From Acestrorhynchus altus (lineage: Eukaryota; Chordata; Actinopteri; Characiformes; Acestrorhynchidae), in the NCBI GenBank assembly GCA_034509495.1, contig CM067503.1:23976171-24040170 (forward strand): a stretch of 64,000 nucleotides of DNA, in the 5' to 3' direction. The position numbers and the translations under genes are program-made. Below are positions 1 through 11,600 of the stretch, in pieces. Below the pieces are notes generated by a model. That model was not told where the DNA came from. It did no database searches and saw only the letters and a list, made by a program, of their open reading frames with translations. Each line of letters begins with the position of its first letter. The first letter of the stretch is position 1.

Positions 1-430
1 CTTATAGTTCACTGATGCACCAGAAAGTCACTGGATAACAGTATGTTATTGATTATGAAGCATTTCCTCAGGGGACAGCTTGGGAATATCCACACCTGAG
101 GAGTTATTCTGTGAGTGGCAATGAATATTGGCCAGTGTGCTCATGGTAAACTGACATGAATTATCATCGGAGTCTGAGCGAGGAATGATGGTGGGTGCCA
201 CGTCGATGGGAACTTGTATTTCTGACATGGTGCAAACATTTAACATTCCTACAACAGGGGTAGACAACCCCAGTACTGGAGTGCCAGCTTCCTACACAGT
301 ATGCTGATTTCCCTGCTCTAAACCTTATTAATTAACAGGGGAGTTGAATCAGGTATGCTTGAGCAGGAGTACAAAATTGTGCAGTCCAGGCACTCCAGGA
401 CCAGGATTGCCTTTCCTCTGATTTACAGTG
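1..430. repeat. Unrecognised left edge plus hAT-MITE-like fragment
   Basis: Bases about 295-405 carry the right half of a hAT-type MITE: a block 'gttgaatcaggt..gcttgagcaggagtac' followed by 'ctccaggaccaggattg', the same family as the complete copy at 8777-8954 but degenerate. Left of it a 73-codon open frame on - (46-267) has no motif I recognise and could be a relic or chance. A direct duplication built on 'gggagtacatcata' follows at about 444-500. Confidence 0.4.
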
Positions 431-499
431 TCATGTGTGTACTGGGAGTACATCATAGAAGTAGCCAGGGTCTGGGAGTACATCATAGGGAGTACACCA

Positions 500-1000
500 G
501 GGTCGTCTAGCTAAAATATGGACAGACCCACAGCATTCTGTAACTTCCATGGGATATGGAAACAGGACCAACTAGAGTGCCGCTGTTAACACCACGATAA
601 CAGTCACAGTGTCTCTCCTGGGCTCGAGCCACTGCTAGATGGACCATGGAGGACTGGCAGCAAGTGGCCTGCTCCAATTGAGTCATGGTACCCATTGTTT
701 TGGGTTGATGGTAGGGGTGTTTTTTTATGTGGCACAGACCCTATGAGACCATGAACCCCAGTTTTCAATAAGGAACTGTGTAAGCTGGTGGTGGTTCCAT
801 ACTGGTGTGGGGCACCAGTTGTCTGCTATGTTACACTGCTTCGTGACCATTTGCAGCTCTTAATGGGCTTCATGTACCCTTACATTGATGGGACGTTCCA
901 GCAGGATAATGGTCTGTGTCATCAGGCCCAAATTGTATAGAGCTGGTTGTATGATGTATTCCCAGTACACACAACACTTAAATAAATGAAATGTCCCATC
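500..1000 (+). pseudogene. Tc1-like transposase relic (DD34E type)
   Basis: Scattered reading frames on + resemble one fish Tc1-like transposase. TRVPLLTPR, then LSWAR and MEDWQQVACS lie around 575-680; a second piece reads FQQDNGLCHQAQIVQSWL around 895-950, the block around the second catalytic Asp in the IS630/Tc1 family. Stops and frameshifts break it everywhere, so it cannot be active. The ends of the element were not identified. Confidence 0.65.
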
Positions 1001-1129
1001 TTTCTGTCACTCACTATCATGCCTTGCTTATGAATGTAATGAAAGTTTGGGTGGTTCTGGGTCCTGGTTCTGGGCAGTACAAAACTACTTGGAATCATTG
1101 GCACCAAGGCAGGAATATACTCTGGAAAG

Positions 1130-1960
1130 TCCATTGCAGGGTTCTGAAATTGATAGGGTCAAAATTATATATACACCCATTTCGATCGTTAATTCAGAAA
1201 TGCTGAAGTATCCAAAATGTCTTTAGTATTTAAGGAGAAAGAGCTCTAAAGTTTATTATTAGTGATTGTGATTGCAGCAGGTAGCTGCCCTGTGCCCACA
1301 TAAGAAGAGTTTGTTTGACAGTTGGAAGCTGGAACTTTCTGGAACACCAGTCTACTACTCATTGTCTACAGTCAAAACAGGTTTTGGAGTTGCCATCCAA
1401 AAAAAGACCCTTCCTTAAATCTAGTGTGTAGGTGACCATACAGACAAAAAAGCCTGGAAAAAATGTTTTGTGGTCAGATGAGATGAGGATTGAGTTGTTT
1501 GGCTACAATAAATAAGAAGTATGTTTGGAAGAGGGGAATCATAAGGGAATCATTCAAACCCCAAAAACACTAGCTATTTAGAAAGGCAGGGGGTGCATCC
1601 TGATCTGGGATTGTTTTGCTGCCAGTAAAACAAGTACATTTCAAGAGGATAATGAATAATGAAGAAGGACTCGGAAGTCTGCAGCATTTCCACAAATCAT
1701 CAGAGAGATGGTTAGAATTTGAATACATTTTGATGTTCTAGCAGGAGTCTAAACATATATCAAAGATAGTTGTGGAAAGAATGAACCGGGCTAAGATTAA
1801 AGCTCGGGTCCATGCCTGGAAAGCAACCCTTTTCATTTTTAAAAACAAGTTCTGCAGGCGCTCCCAAATGTTAGGTGTACGGTTTGCTCTGTCAGGTGTA
1901 TGTGTTTGACCCTGTATGTATAATTTTGACCATGTGATGGTGTTAGAAATCCACAAACAC
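1130..1960 (+). mobile_element. Degenerate Tc1-like element with inverted ends
   Basis: A related sequence around 'ggtcaaaattatatataca' (about 1157-1180) recurs inverted as 'tgtatgtataattttgacc' (about 1912-1931), suggesting terminal or subterminal inverted repeats. Between them a broken Tc1 transposase is visible: a KNRFW/CHPKKDPSLKSS-like stretch near 1370-1425, WSDEMRIELFGYN near 1470-1510 (motif around the first catalytic Asp), then KKYVWKRG. Many stops; a different family from the relic at 500-1000. Confidence 0.6.
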
Positions 1961-2130
1961 CCAAAGTTTAATTATTGGTTGTTTATTTTTTGTTAATCAA
2001 GTATGTTGTGGCTCATTTTGCCCTATCAACAAGTCATTATAAACCCATATTACTATGATACATAGTAATGCTGAATGCAAAGGTTTCAGATGCTTCTTTT
2101 TAATTGACACTCTGTTGTTCTCTCTCTCAG

Positions 2131-2330
2131 CATGCAGGGCAGTTTGCGGTAGCAGCTGTAGTTCAGGTCACACTCCTTTACCCAGAGTCCCTGTGACCAA
2201 CTCCCTTATGCATGGAGTGATGAAGCTGGCAGCTCAAGTTCCCCCTGACAACAGCAACATTAACAGTCTTGCCTTCTCTCTGCTGACCAATCTCTCCATC
2301 TCCAGAGACTGTCGGGGTGTGCTGCAAAAG
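2131..2330 (+). CDS. rttn: rttn coding exon (fifth from last)
   Basis: The 3' half reads MHGVMKLAAQVPPDNSNIN followed by SLAFSLLTNLSISRDCRGVLQK, a rotatin armadillo-type helix pair. The donor is AAAG|GTACTG at 2331, phase 0. The left edge is uncertain: acceptors CAG|CATG (2131), CAG|TTTG (2143) and CCCAG|AGTC (about 2183) are all possible and the first two are in frame with the 3' half. The first 60 bases look more protein-like in a different frame (HAGQFAVAAVVQVTLLYPES), which then hits a stop. Confidence 0.75.
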
Positions 2331-4716
2331 GTACTGGACAAAGGCACCTTCTAGACCCTAAGACAGACTCAAACCCCCTCTGTCAGGACTTTCAAGAAGA
2401 TTCTGGGCAGAGAAAACCTCATTTTTTTTTTACAGTTTTCTATAAAAATGGACAAAAGCAAACAACATTATTGAACAATAGTAGTTAAAGAACAGACACA
2501 ATTCAAACTTTAGCATATGTTTATAGATTAGACAGTGAGTCACATATGAGAAACCACATAAAAAGTCTATTAAAGATTTATTACCTACATTAGACTCCGG
2601 TGCAAAACTCGTCTTGGCTGAGTTGGATGTTTACCCCTCTGTCCCTCCAGAGCTTAGGTTGGCCGAATGCTCTACAGTGGCTGCCGTTGGCAGGTTGCCA
2701 CATCTTTACTTCAGTTTAAAGGGTGGATTAGCTCTTGTGAGATTTTGATGCAAATCAGTTTGCTTCTTCCAAAGTACACAGAAGGCTGCTGCTTACATTA
2801 GTTCAGATGGTATTCCGTCCTTCATGTAGTTCAGGTCTATCTGTGGGAAGAAACATAGCCGTTATTGATTATTTATTGTTTCTCTTTTTGAAGGTACCTC
2901 ATTGAATAAACAGTGGGTGTTACCTTAGTCTTTTTAAAAATGCACCAAATTGTAAGTTGTCCAAGTGTTATATATGGTCATATGCAAATGTTTGGCCATA
3001 GCTGTTCAAATTACCTTTGTTGATGTAGGTTTAAGTATGTGATCTGCAGAGGAACATTTCTGCACAATGTAATATGGCTATATTGTATTTTTTAAGCATC
3101 TAGGGGGACAAGAACGATTGTGACTTATTTTATATGTTGCTCAGCTCTCTGTCCCTCGAGATTGAGTGACAGTGTTGCTGGTCTGTGCAGAGCAGTTTGT
3201 GTGCTTAGCTCTTAGCTTTGACATAACACTAGTGGTCTGGTGCTTTTTAACACCCTCTTTACAAGTTATTATTAGTGTTGTGAAGGGAATCAAATAAGGG
3301 ACAGTATAATATTATGTGGTCTCTGTGATGATGTAAGAGGAGTTGAATCTGAATGCTGTGTTTAATGACAGGTGTTCATATCTGGACTGTAGATTTTGTT
3401 ATTTCAAAATATGTAGGTTCATAAGTGCCCCAGATACTTATATGCATGTGCATTACTGAAAAAGAGAGCTTCTCATTTATCACCTTTAAAAGGTACTTTT
3501 TCTGTCAGCTTGATTATTTGTATTCCTAATGGGAATTTTTTTGTTTGTTTTTCCTTTCCCCTCTTAGATTGTAACTGTATAGTATAAGCAAGGTGATCCA
3601 TACAGTTGTGGGGGGAAATAACTGAACAGCCCATGAATATCTTTTTTTAACATGTTTTGTCTTTATTTTAGCAACATTGGAAGATTATTTAAAAAATAAT
3701 TTGTAAACTGCAATTATTATAAATGTTTAATTGAATTTGATGTTAAATGTTTAATGTTTACTCTTGTGAGTAAAAAAAATCCTATCAGTTTATTGGAACA
3801 TAATAAGGATATTGGAACAATTAGAAATCAGACATCTCTTTTTCTCACTCTTTTAGAGTAATTTCCTGCAGCATTTCCTGTCCATTCCCATGCCTAGACA
3901 AGGGAGTAAATGCAGCAGTCCTGCAGTGGTCATTCAGTCTCAGTGGCTCCAGCTGCTTCTAAGCATCTCTTTTGGGGAGGATGGTCAAGTGATGTTAACA
4001 AAGCTGCACGGAGCTGTGGAGCTGCTGGTTGACCTGGCGAAGAGCATGCTGGGAGAAAGCACACCTACTGCCCTCATCATCCTCCACAACATCTGCTTTT
4101 GCTCAGTCAACAAGTCCAAAGTACTTGCCTGTGGTAAGAGCTTCCAGAGACTAGAGACCTATGTAAACATTGAATATTTCATGCATATACTCTGTATGTC
4201 CAAATGTTTGTGGACATTTGTGGACTTTCTAATGAATGCAGATACTTTAATTTGCACCTATTGCTGACACAGATATGCAAAAGCTCACATACAGTTTGTC
4301 TAACCCATGTATAGAAGTACTGCCAAAAGAATGACTCTCTGGAGCAGATAAACAAACATATTGGCACCATGCCTAATGTCAGGTGTAGGTTAGAGGATTA
4401 TAAAGCCCCCTAACATTGGAACAGTGTTCCCTGGAATGATGGTGCTCCATCTAATATGTTTGGGGCAAGTTGGGAAATTGGGAAGAGGTGAGGTAGTGAT
4501 CATCCAACAGCTTGACCTCACTAATGCTCTTAAATGCAATCTAGCCCTAACAGCATTACTCCAACAGAATCAGGTTAAACTCCTTTGTTTTTGAAGAAAC
4601 AATGAATGAGCTACTACTTTAACAAATATGTCCCACTACTTTTGTCCTCATAGTATATTTATGCAAGAGAATGTCAAAGTTTCTCACACACTTTGTAAAC
4701 CATAAGACACACACAC

Positions 4717-4795
<79 letters not shown>

Positions 4796-5930
4796 CAGTC
4801 AGACCTGTATGTATTTGGACAGTGACACTGTTTTGTCATTTTGCTTCTGTACACGTCCTATATAGTGGGTACAAAAAAGTGGATTTTACAAAAAATATTA
4901 TATGAATTAAGAGTCATTTCATGGTAAACAGACAAAGACGGATCAAAATTATGTTGTAGAAGTTTTTTTTCTTCTCCCATAGTTAATGTTTGAAGTTTAT
5001 ATTGTTTTCTGATGAAAGCAGTGAAGTCTGTAAAACAAATATGTCTGTATTGTCCCTTAGACAAGGCTATAGGGCTGCTGGTATCATGCCTGGATAACAC
5101 TTCAGCAGAGATCCGTGCTATAGGAGCCTCAGCTCTGTGGGCTCTGCTGCACAACTATCAAAAGGTATCTGCCTCCATATCATTGATAACATTGTGCACT
5201 GTTAGTACTGATAATACAATCAGTTCCTGTGATGACAACTTTTATTTATGAACCTTGTATTTATGAATACATTGTATTTTATTAATTGATTCAGATTAGT
5301 TGTCAATGTGTCCCATTCTTCTGCGACTTACTGTACAACATGTGGGCCTGGTCTGTGTGTAGCTAACTTGTAGCTACAGTCATTGTCCATTTTATCAGAA
5401 ATGATAGCTGAGCATCTGATGAAGGGATAGATTTCTGGAAACAAGAAATTGATGAATAGTAATCAATGAATCTCTTACTCCATACTGCCTCTGATTTTCC
5501 ATACAAAAGGCAAAAGCGACTCTGAAGTGTTCTTCCGTCAGGATGAAAGTGGATAAGGCTCATGCACTGGCTAAGAAAGGTACTTTGCTTTATTTAATTC
5601 AGTCAGCATTTCACAAAAACCTTTCTCACACAAGTGACATTTTATTCCTAAGGCATGTTCGCTGCATCCATTTGAAGTAGTTTTGGTCTCCATGTCACTT
5701 TGTGTTCATTTCTTAACAGATGCAGAGCAGAAGAATGAAGAGCGCATGAATGTGTATTTACTGAAGTGCCTTGAACATCTCAGCAAAGTTCTAAAAAACT
5801 GAGTGCCTTGTACGGTCTCAGCGGTGTAAATCATTGATGTTCTAATTTATTTTTTATAGTATGTATGAAATATGAAAATGTGTGGAAATGTTATTTATCA
5901 TGTTTTGTATGTTTTATATTTGGAAATAAA
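2131..5930 (+). CDS. rttn: rttn (rotatin), 3' end of gene: last five coding exons and 3' UTR
   Basis: Rotatin is a large armadillo-repeat protein of centrioles and ciliary basal bodies, needed for centriole elongation, cilia and left-right patterning (family knowledge). Five exons on + are seen: 2131-2330, 3857-4133, 5061-5164, 5510-5579 and 5720-5802, all with AG/GT borders and compatible phases (0, 1, 0, 1). Together they encode a C-terminus very like vertebrate rotatin, with blocks such as LSISRDCRGVLQK, SFGEDGQ, IILHNICF, IGASALWALLHNYQK, ALAKK and YLLKCLEHL just before the stop. The stop TGA is at 5800-5802 and an AATAAA signal at 5925-5930. Everything upstream of 2131, which is most of the >2000-residue protein, is outside the window or beyond an intron of more than 2 kb. 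The next gene, cd226, starts about 950 bp downstream on the same strand. Confidence 0.9.
2331..3856 (+). other. rttn intron, no recognisable content
   Basis: AT-rich intron of 1.5 kb between rttn exons. I see no coding relic or clear repeat in it. Confidence 0.6.
3857..4133 (+). CDS. rttn: rttn coding exon (fourth from last)
   Basis: Acceptor CTTTTAG|AGTAAT at 3857; donor TGTG|GTAAGA at 4134, leaving phase 1. The translation starts SNFLQHFLSIP and includes WLQLLLSISFGEDGQVML and ALIILHNICFCSVNKSKVLA. These are strongly conserved positions of the rotatin C-terminal armadillo region, where the vertebrate consensus has FGEDGQ and IFHN(V/I)CFS. It joins in frame to the flanking exons. Confidence 0.92.
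4189..4655 (+). repeat. Tc1-derived non-autonomous repeat, copy 1 (rttn intron)
   Basis: Starts with 'tatgtccaaatgtttgtgg' and ends near 'cccactacttttgtcctcat', with internal landmarks 'gactctctggagcagat', 'ggcaccatgcctaatg', 'ataaagccccc' and 'acctcactaatgctctt'. These belong to a common fish MITE derived from a Tc1-like transposon. Partial copies of the same family occur at 9690-10020, 23035-23285, 36150-36430 and 39830-39975. Confidence 0.65.
4707..4794. repeat. (AC/AT/GT)n microsatellite
   Basis: A short (AC)n and (AT)n lead into an uninterrupted (GT)n run of about 70 bases. Long Cys/Val open frames over it are artefacts of the repeat. Confidence 0.95.
5061..5164 (+). CDS. rttn: rttn coding exon (third from last)
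   Basis: Acceptor CCCTTAG|ACAAGG at 5061; donor AAAG|GTATCT at 5165. With the carried-over G it reads DKAIGLLVSCLDNTSAEIR followed by AIGASALWALLHNYQK, an armadillo repeat ending in the rotatin signature ALWAL-x-x-NYQK. Its 104 bases plus the one carried base give 35 whole codons. Confidence 0.92.
5510..5579 (+). CDS. rttn: rttn coding exon (second from last)
   Basis: Acceptor ACAAAAG|GCAAAA at 5510; donor AAAG|GTACTT at 5580, leaving phase 1. It encodes AKATLKCSSVRMKVDKAHAL then AKK, matching the helix that follows NYQK in rotatin. It is short (70 bases) but flanked by good splice sites and phase-compatible on both sides. Confidence 0.88.
5720..5802 (+). CDS. rttn: rttn terminal coding exon
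   Basis: Acceptor TTAACAG|ATGCAG at 5720. With the carried G it reads DAEQKNEERMNVYLLKCLEH and then LSKVLKN and TGA at 5800-5802. The YLLKCLE block is the end of vertebrate rotatin. The remaining exon is 3' UTR. Confidence 0.9.
5925..5930 (+). terminator. rttn: rttn poly(A) signal AATAAA
   Basis: AATAAA 123 bases after the rttn stop codon in an AT-rich 3' UTR, followed by a GT-rich stretch. This is the first good signal downstream. Confidence 0.7.
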
Positions 5931-6885
5931 AGTTGTACTTTAAGATCTTTGCCTGATGTAAAGCCATAGAAGAACCACTTAAAAAAACATGGTTTTCTGA
6001 AGAGTAATGTGTGAAAAAAAGTGTAAAAAAAATCTTTTCAAAGTTCAGCATAATGTAAACGTTCAAGTTTAAAGTTTATTTGTTACATAGTCGTACACAG
6101 AACAAGTTATGATGAAACGCTTTGTTAACCTACCTGAGAGAGTATGACGTGAGGATGTAGTCATGTAATATTAGTTACATTTGTGCAGATGTAATGTGAT
6201 TAAGTAGAAATACATTGAGCTGAAATATGAAAGGGAATAAAAATGTATAGATATGAAAATATGCACTATTCTTTAAAAATAGAAACAGAAGTGTATAAAC
6301 AGTAGAATGGTGAGAATATAAAAGTGCTGCCTTTTGAAGATTAAGAAATGGTTCTTAATGTGGCATTAAGTGTCTTACATTGTTATGAATACTGCACTTC
6401 AGTAAAGCATCACCAGTTGTAGACTTTATATAGAACAATAATGTTTCAGGTAGGTTTCAGGTAATAATACATATCTCCTCTTTCAGTTACAGGCTCTGAT
6501 GTGGGATGGGTTCAAAGTTAACAGTCTGCACTTTCCCCTCATTATTTGTTCGTTGAAATTACAAATTACACAATGTGCACAATCTTATATATATAGTGTG
6601 CAGCTGGGAACAGCTTGTCATGGGAATTGCACAGATCTGTGACTGGTGTTTTTTCAGAGGTACATCACTTTGAAATTACAGTTTGAGTGGCTGATAAACT
6701 GGTTTAGAAGTGATCTGTGGCCTGGCACCCAGTGCAGTTACAGGATGAAAGCAAGTGTAACGCCTCCAGGGTGAATGCCTTCTCTCACTGGCTGAAGAGC
6801 TGTTCTCAAGTGTTTGCAAACAGGAAGTTGTGCTGCATGCCTCTTCAGCTCATCAATGCAGCATTCATTTTCACTCTGCAGGAAG
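5931..6885 (+). other. rttn-cd226 intergenic region / cd226 5' region
   Basis: About 950 bp between the rttn poly(A) signal and the cd226 start codon, so the cd226 promoter and 5' UTR must lie here unless there is an upstream non-coding exon inside rttn. I see no TATA box or CpG island that I would defend, and no repeat. Confidence 0.45.
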
Positions 6886-6952
6886 ATGGAGGCAGTACAA
6901 AAGGAATACTGGTACTTCTTGGTACTTGTGATTTCTCTCGCTTTTCTAAAAG
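6886..6952 (+). CDS. cd226: cd226 exon 1: signal peptide
   Basis: ATG at 6886 opens MEAVQKEYWYFLVLVISLAF then LK, a short charged start followed by a hydrophobic core, typical of a signal peptide. The donor AAAAG|GTACTG leaves phase 1, the usual phase before an Ig-domain exon. A longer open frame starts upstream at 6717, but its extra N-terminus lacks signal-peptide character. Confidence 0.8.
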
Positions 6953-8555
6953 GTACTGTGCTACTGTTTTTATTTTCTAAATAAAAAAAGTGATATATAA
7001 CATGAAGGCTGTATTTGTTTAAAACAAAAGTAAAGTGAAAGCAGAATTTAGAGCAGATGATGCTTCTGTTAGGTTTCTACTGAATTGTTTTGATGCTTGT
7101 CCTGTCAGTTTAGATTTAAAACAGAGCAAACGGCCAACCAAACAGTTTCTTTATGCACAGAGGATTTCCACAGTGTATCTGACACCTCACATTCACATTA
7201 TTATAAACGAATCAGTTATTCAATCGTATTTATGTAACATCTTTTAAGAGCACAGTACGACAATGATAAATCCAGTTACCCTTGTAAACATTTCAGGCTT
7301 AATAATCTTATTGATCAGTCTTATTGAATTCTGTCATTTGAGTGAAGTGCTGATACGATGGGTTATACTTCCAAGTTATTCTGATCATTTGATAGTTTTT
7401 AATATTTCAGACAGATTTATTTGTGGATCTTCAGAAGTGAACAAGTTTCATTCTGTGGGTAAATCATTTCCATACAAATATATCCAGTATCCAAAATGAT
7501 TTTTAGGACCCAATTTTTCAGTAACTAGTAAGATTTATTCAGTTTCTGCTTTGAATTATTCAGTACCCATTATGGATTTTCAGTAACTACTATGAATTAT
7601 TCAGCATCCACTATGAACATGTATTGCTCAGTATCTATTCAGTGTATATACTGTAAATTATTAATACTTCTCTCGCTACATGTGTTTCCTGCTTCAATAT
7701 TAATATATGAAACTACATAAAATAAAACTGCTGTTTTAGTGTCAGAGGAGCTGAGGGCACCAATCAGTAAGGTCCGGCTACAGGACGGAATGGTGCTGGA
7801 CTGTTCATGCCCATGGACTGGAAAACTCATTGTGGTTTCCTGGACTAAACGCCCTGATGTGACCCCAATGGCTATCTACCATACTGACTACGGCGTAAAC
7901 TATGCTGCAGCATATGAGGGCCGGGTGGAGTTCATCAAAGCCTCACCTACGGATGGCAGCATCATCATAACCAATGTAACAGAAGAGGACCTGGGCCTGT
8001 ACAGTTGCTCCTTGCAAATGTTTCCTGAAGGATCATGGACCAGAGACACACTGGTGGAAAAACTAGGTAAAGACAAAGTCTGTGCTTCTCCATATGAAAG
8101 CTGGCTTCTGTCTCATAATTATGAATGTTTTGTTAAAGTTATGGCCTCATAATTATGTCTTGCTATCTCAGTTATTTCATGCTGTTTCCAGTTGTAGTAT
8201 TAAAGTATTATTATCCCCACCACTGTTTAAGTTGTCAGGAGTTATCTTGTGAAGTGTGATCATGGCAAGGTGATGTGAATAATCAGTTACCTAGAATTGG
8301 TTCTGTTGTGTATTCCCGGTATGCACGTGGCACTCTGGATCAAGGAATGTTAAATGCCCAACTTGGAAATGGAATGTCCATGCATTATCGTGCTTTGCTC
8401 ATACTCTAATGAGTCATGTCACCTTGCCATGAGTACACTAGCCAGTGTACAGCCTCACCAAATCTCACAACTTATACAGGAGCCAAGCTGTTCCATGAGG
8501 AAGCACCACTTCATAATCAATTAAAAATTTATACCATGACTTTTGGCATATCAGT

Positions 8556-8614
<59 letters not shown>

Positions 8615-11600
8615 TATCTACAATGAACTACTTAGTATCAATTATGAAGATTGAATATCCAAGATTAATTACTCGGTATACCCAACGATTTATTCAGTAT
8701 CAACTGTGAATAACTCCCTATCCACTGTGAATTATTCTGTATCCTCTATGAATTACTCATCCACTATGAATTATTCCAGTGTTTACAACCCTGTTCCTGG
8801 AGGCACACCTGCCCTACACATTTTAGCTTAACCCCTTGCAACTCTGAAGGGCTTGTTAATGAGCTGATTAGTTGAATCAGGTGTGTGGGGAGCAGGGTAA
8901 TCTCTAAAACATGCAGAGCAGGTGTGCCTCCAGGAACAGGCTTGGGAAACACTGAATTATTCAGTATCCAAATAAAATACTACTAAATATTACTCAGTAT
9001 CCACTATGAATTCAGTATTGATGTGAATTGCTCAATATCTGGGATGAATTACTCAAAATCCACAATGAGTTATTCTATATTTGTTATGAAAGACTCAGCA
9101 TTCACAATTAATTACTCAATTCACAATTAATTACACAATTATCCAGTATGAATGACTCTTTATCCACTATAGATTATTCAATATTGTTGTTTCTCTTTTT
9201 CCAGCAGTACCCTCCACCAGCTCTGTTCATTCTGACATCAAGCTTACCGTTCTAGAGAGCCAAAACTTGACCATTTGGTGTAAATATAACCAAGTTCATA
9301 CTGGATCTCTAAGTGAGGTCAGTATAGAGAAGCTGTGGCCAGAGCAGGAGGGCAGCAGTGTGTTAGGTATGTGTAAAGCACAGGAGGATGGTGTAGAGGT
9401 TATTGATTTTGGAGACAGAGCCAGGGTCAACTGTAGTGATGATCTGGAGATGAGCGTGCAGCTCAACAGTGTGGTCGAGGAGGATGGGGGACTATACCGC
9501 TGCAACTTCAGCACAAACACCAACGTTCAGGTGACCAGCATCATCCAGCTGACCACCATTCCCACGCAAGGTTGGACATTTTACACAACATTTTCAAAGC
9601 CTTAAACCTTATATCTATGCTGCAAATATAGACAACCCGGCCACTTCATAAAAACCCCTTCACTGCAGCTGGTGTAGAATAGATCTAGAGATTGCAGCCC
9701 ATCTGTGGAAGCATTCACTGGTGATACCGATTTGCAAATGCACACACACAGCTTGCATAATAACTGAAGATAAATCCTGCCAATAAAATAGGACTCTCTG
9801 GAGCAGATGACCATGAACCTGTTGGTACCATCTTTAATGCCAAGCACGGGGCCTGTGTTCTCTGCAATGTTTGTGAGTTAGGGAGTCAGGGGTTGGGTGG
9901 TGACCATTCAACATCCTGAACCTACCAATGCTCTTCTTGCTGAATGCAATCAAATCTCTGGAAACTAGACACAGTTACTCCAACAAAAGCAGGGCAAACT
10001 ATAGTAAGTCCTTGTAATCAATAGGACCTAACCTTCAATTTCTTTTTTTCAGCCTTTCAGCTCTTTATTAATCTCAAAGTGTAACATGGGGGTAAATTAC
10101 AGTATCTGTTGGTTCTCTGTTTTTACTTAATTTTAGAACTCAAAATTCTTCATGATGTGATGTATCTGTACATTGGAGGAGGAGTCGTTGGTGCGTTTGT
10201 ACTGATGAGTGGAGTTCTCTTACTGATGTGGCTGAGCAGGTACACTAAAATACAATGCTTTTTTTACTGTTTTTAATATTGTAGACTTAGTAAGCATGGA
10301 AAACATCCATCTAAAGTACAGTCAAGTCATTCATTCTACTATGGTTAGGAATTGATTTTGGTCGTTTGCAGGGCTGTGCAATGTATCATTTGTTGTTAGA
10401 TATTACAGTATTTACTATAAGATTGAAGTGCAGCATACAATGATACAGCATCATCCCCTGCAGTCTGACACTACATGATGTATTTATGGAGCTCAAGCTG
10501 ATGTTTATAATCATGCTAATTACACTAATACTATTTAAAATATATATATATATATATATATTTATAAATATATTGTTTGAGCAATTTATTGTTGCAGCAT
10601 TTGAAAGTGTAAACTTCATTCAAATGCTATCCATATAGCATATAGCATATAGCATGAATGCTAAGACATACACCATAGGCTGTGTTAGAGGTAAACATAG
10701 ATGTTAATGCACACAATTAGACTGTAAACTTTTAACACACTAACCTTTAGCACAACTTTCTCCTGTAATCTGTCATTTTAGTGGTTTTACTTAGCAGTAT
10801 AAACATGGGGTCAGTACTGTTGGGCAAGACCAAAGAGCTTTCTAAGGATGTCAGGGACAAGATCATAGACCTGCACAAGGCTGGAATGGGCTACAAAACC
10901 ATAAGTTAGATACTGGGTGAGAAGCAGACAACTGTTGGAGCAATAGTAAGAAAATGGAAGAAACACAAAATGACTGTCAATCAAAATCTAGATTGGCGGA
11001 ACTTGTTAATGATCTCAAGGCAGCTGGGACCACAGTCACCAAGAAAACCATTGGTAGCACATTACATTGTAATGGATTAAAATCCAGCCGTGCCAGCAAG
11101 GTCAACCTGCTCAAGAAGGCACATGTGCAGGCCCGTCTGAAGTTTGCCAATGAACACCTGGATGATTCTGAGAGTGATTGGGAGAAGCTGCTGTGGTCAG
11201 ATGAGACAAAAATTGAGCTCTTTGGCTTTAAATCAACTTGTCGTGTTTGGAGGAAGAGAAATGCTGACTATGACCCAAAGAACACCATCCCCACTGTCGA
11301 GCATGGAGGTGGAAACATGTTTTGGGGGTGATTTTCTGCTTAAGGGCACAGGACTACTTCACCTCATCAATGGGAGAATGGATGGCGCCATGTACCGTAA
11401 AACCCAGAGTGACAACCTCCTTCCCTCTGCCAGGGCATTAAAAATGATCAAATACTTATTTCTCTCTGCAAAATGCAAATAAATTTATATAATTAATATA
11501 ATGTGATTGTCTGGATTTTAGTTTTGATATTCTGTCTCTCACTGAAATTAACCTACCCTTAAATTATAGACTGTTCAGTGAGCAAATGTACAAAATCAGC

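Noticed and set aside
46..267. 73-codon minus-strand frame as an rttn or other exon
   Set aside because: Opposite strand to rttn, no motif, and neighbouring sequence is transposon-derived.
4671..4905. Cys/Val-rich open frames
   Set aside because: They are translations of the (GT)n microsatellite; the same applies at 21478-21732, 23180-23485, 42207-42536 and 60838-61180.
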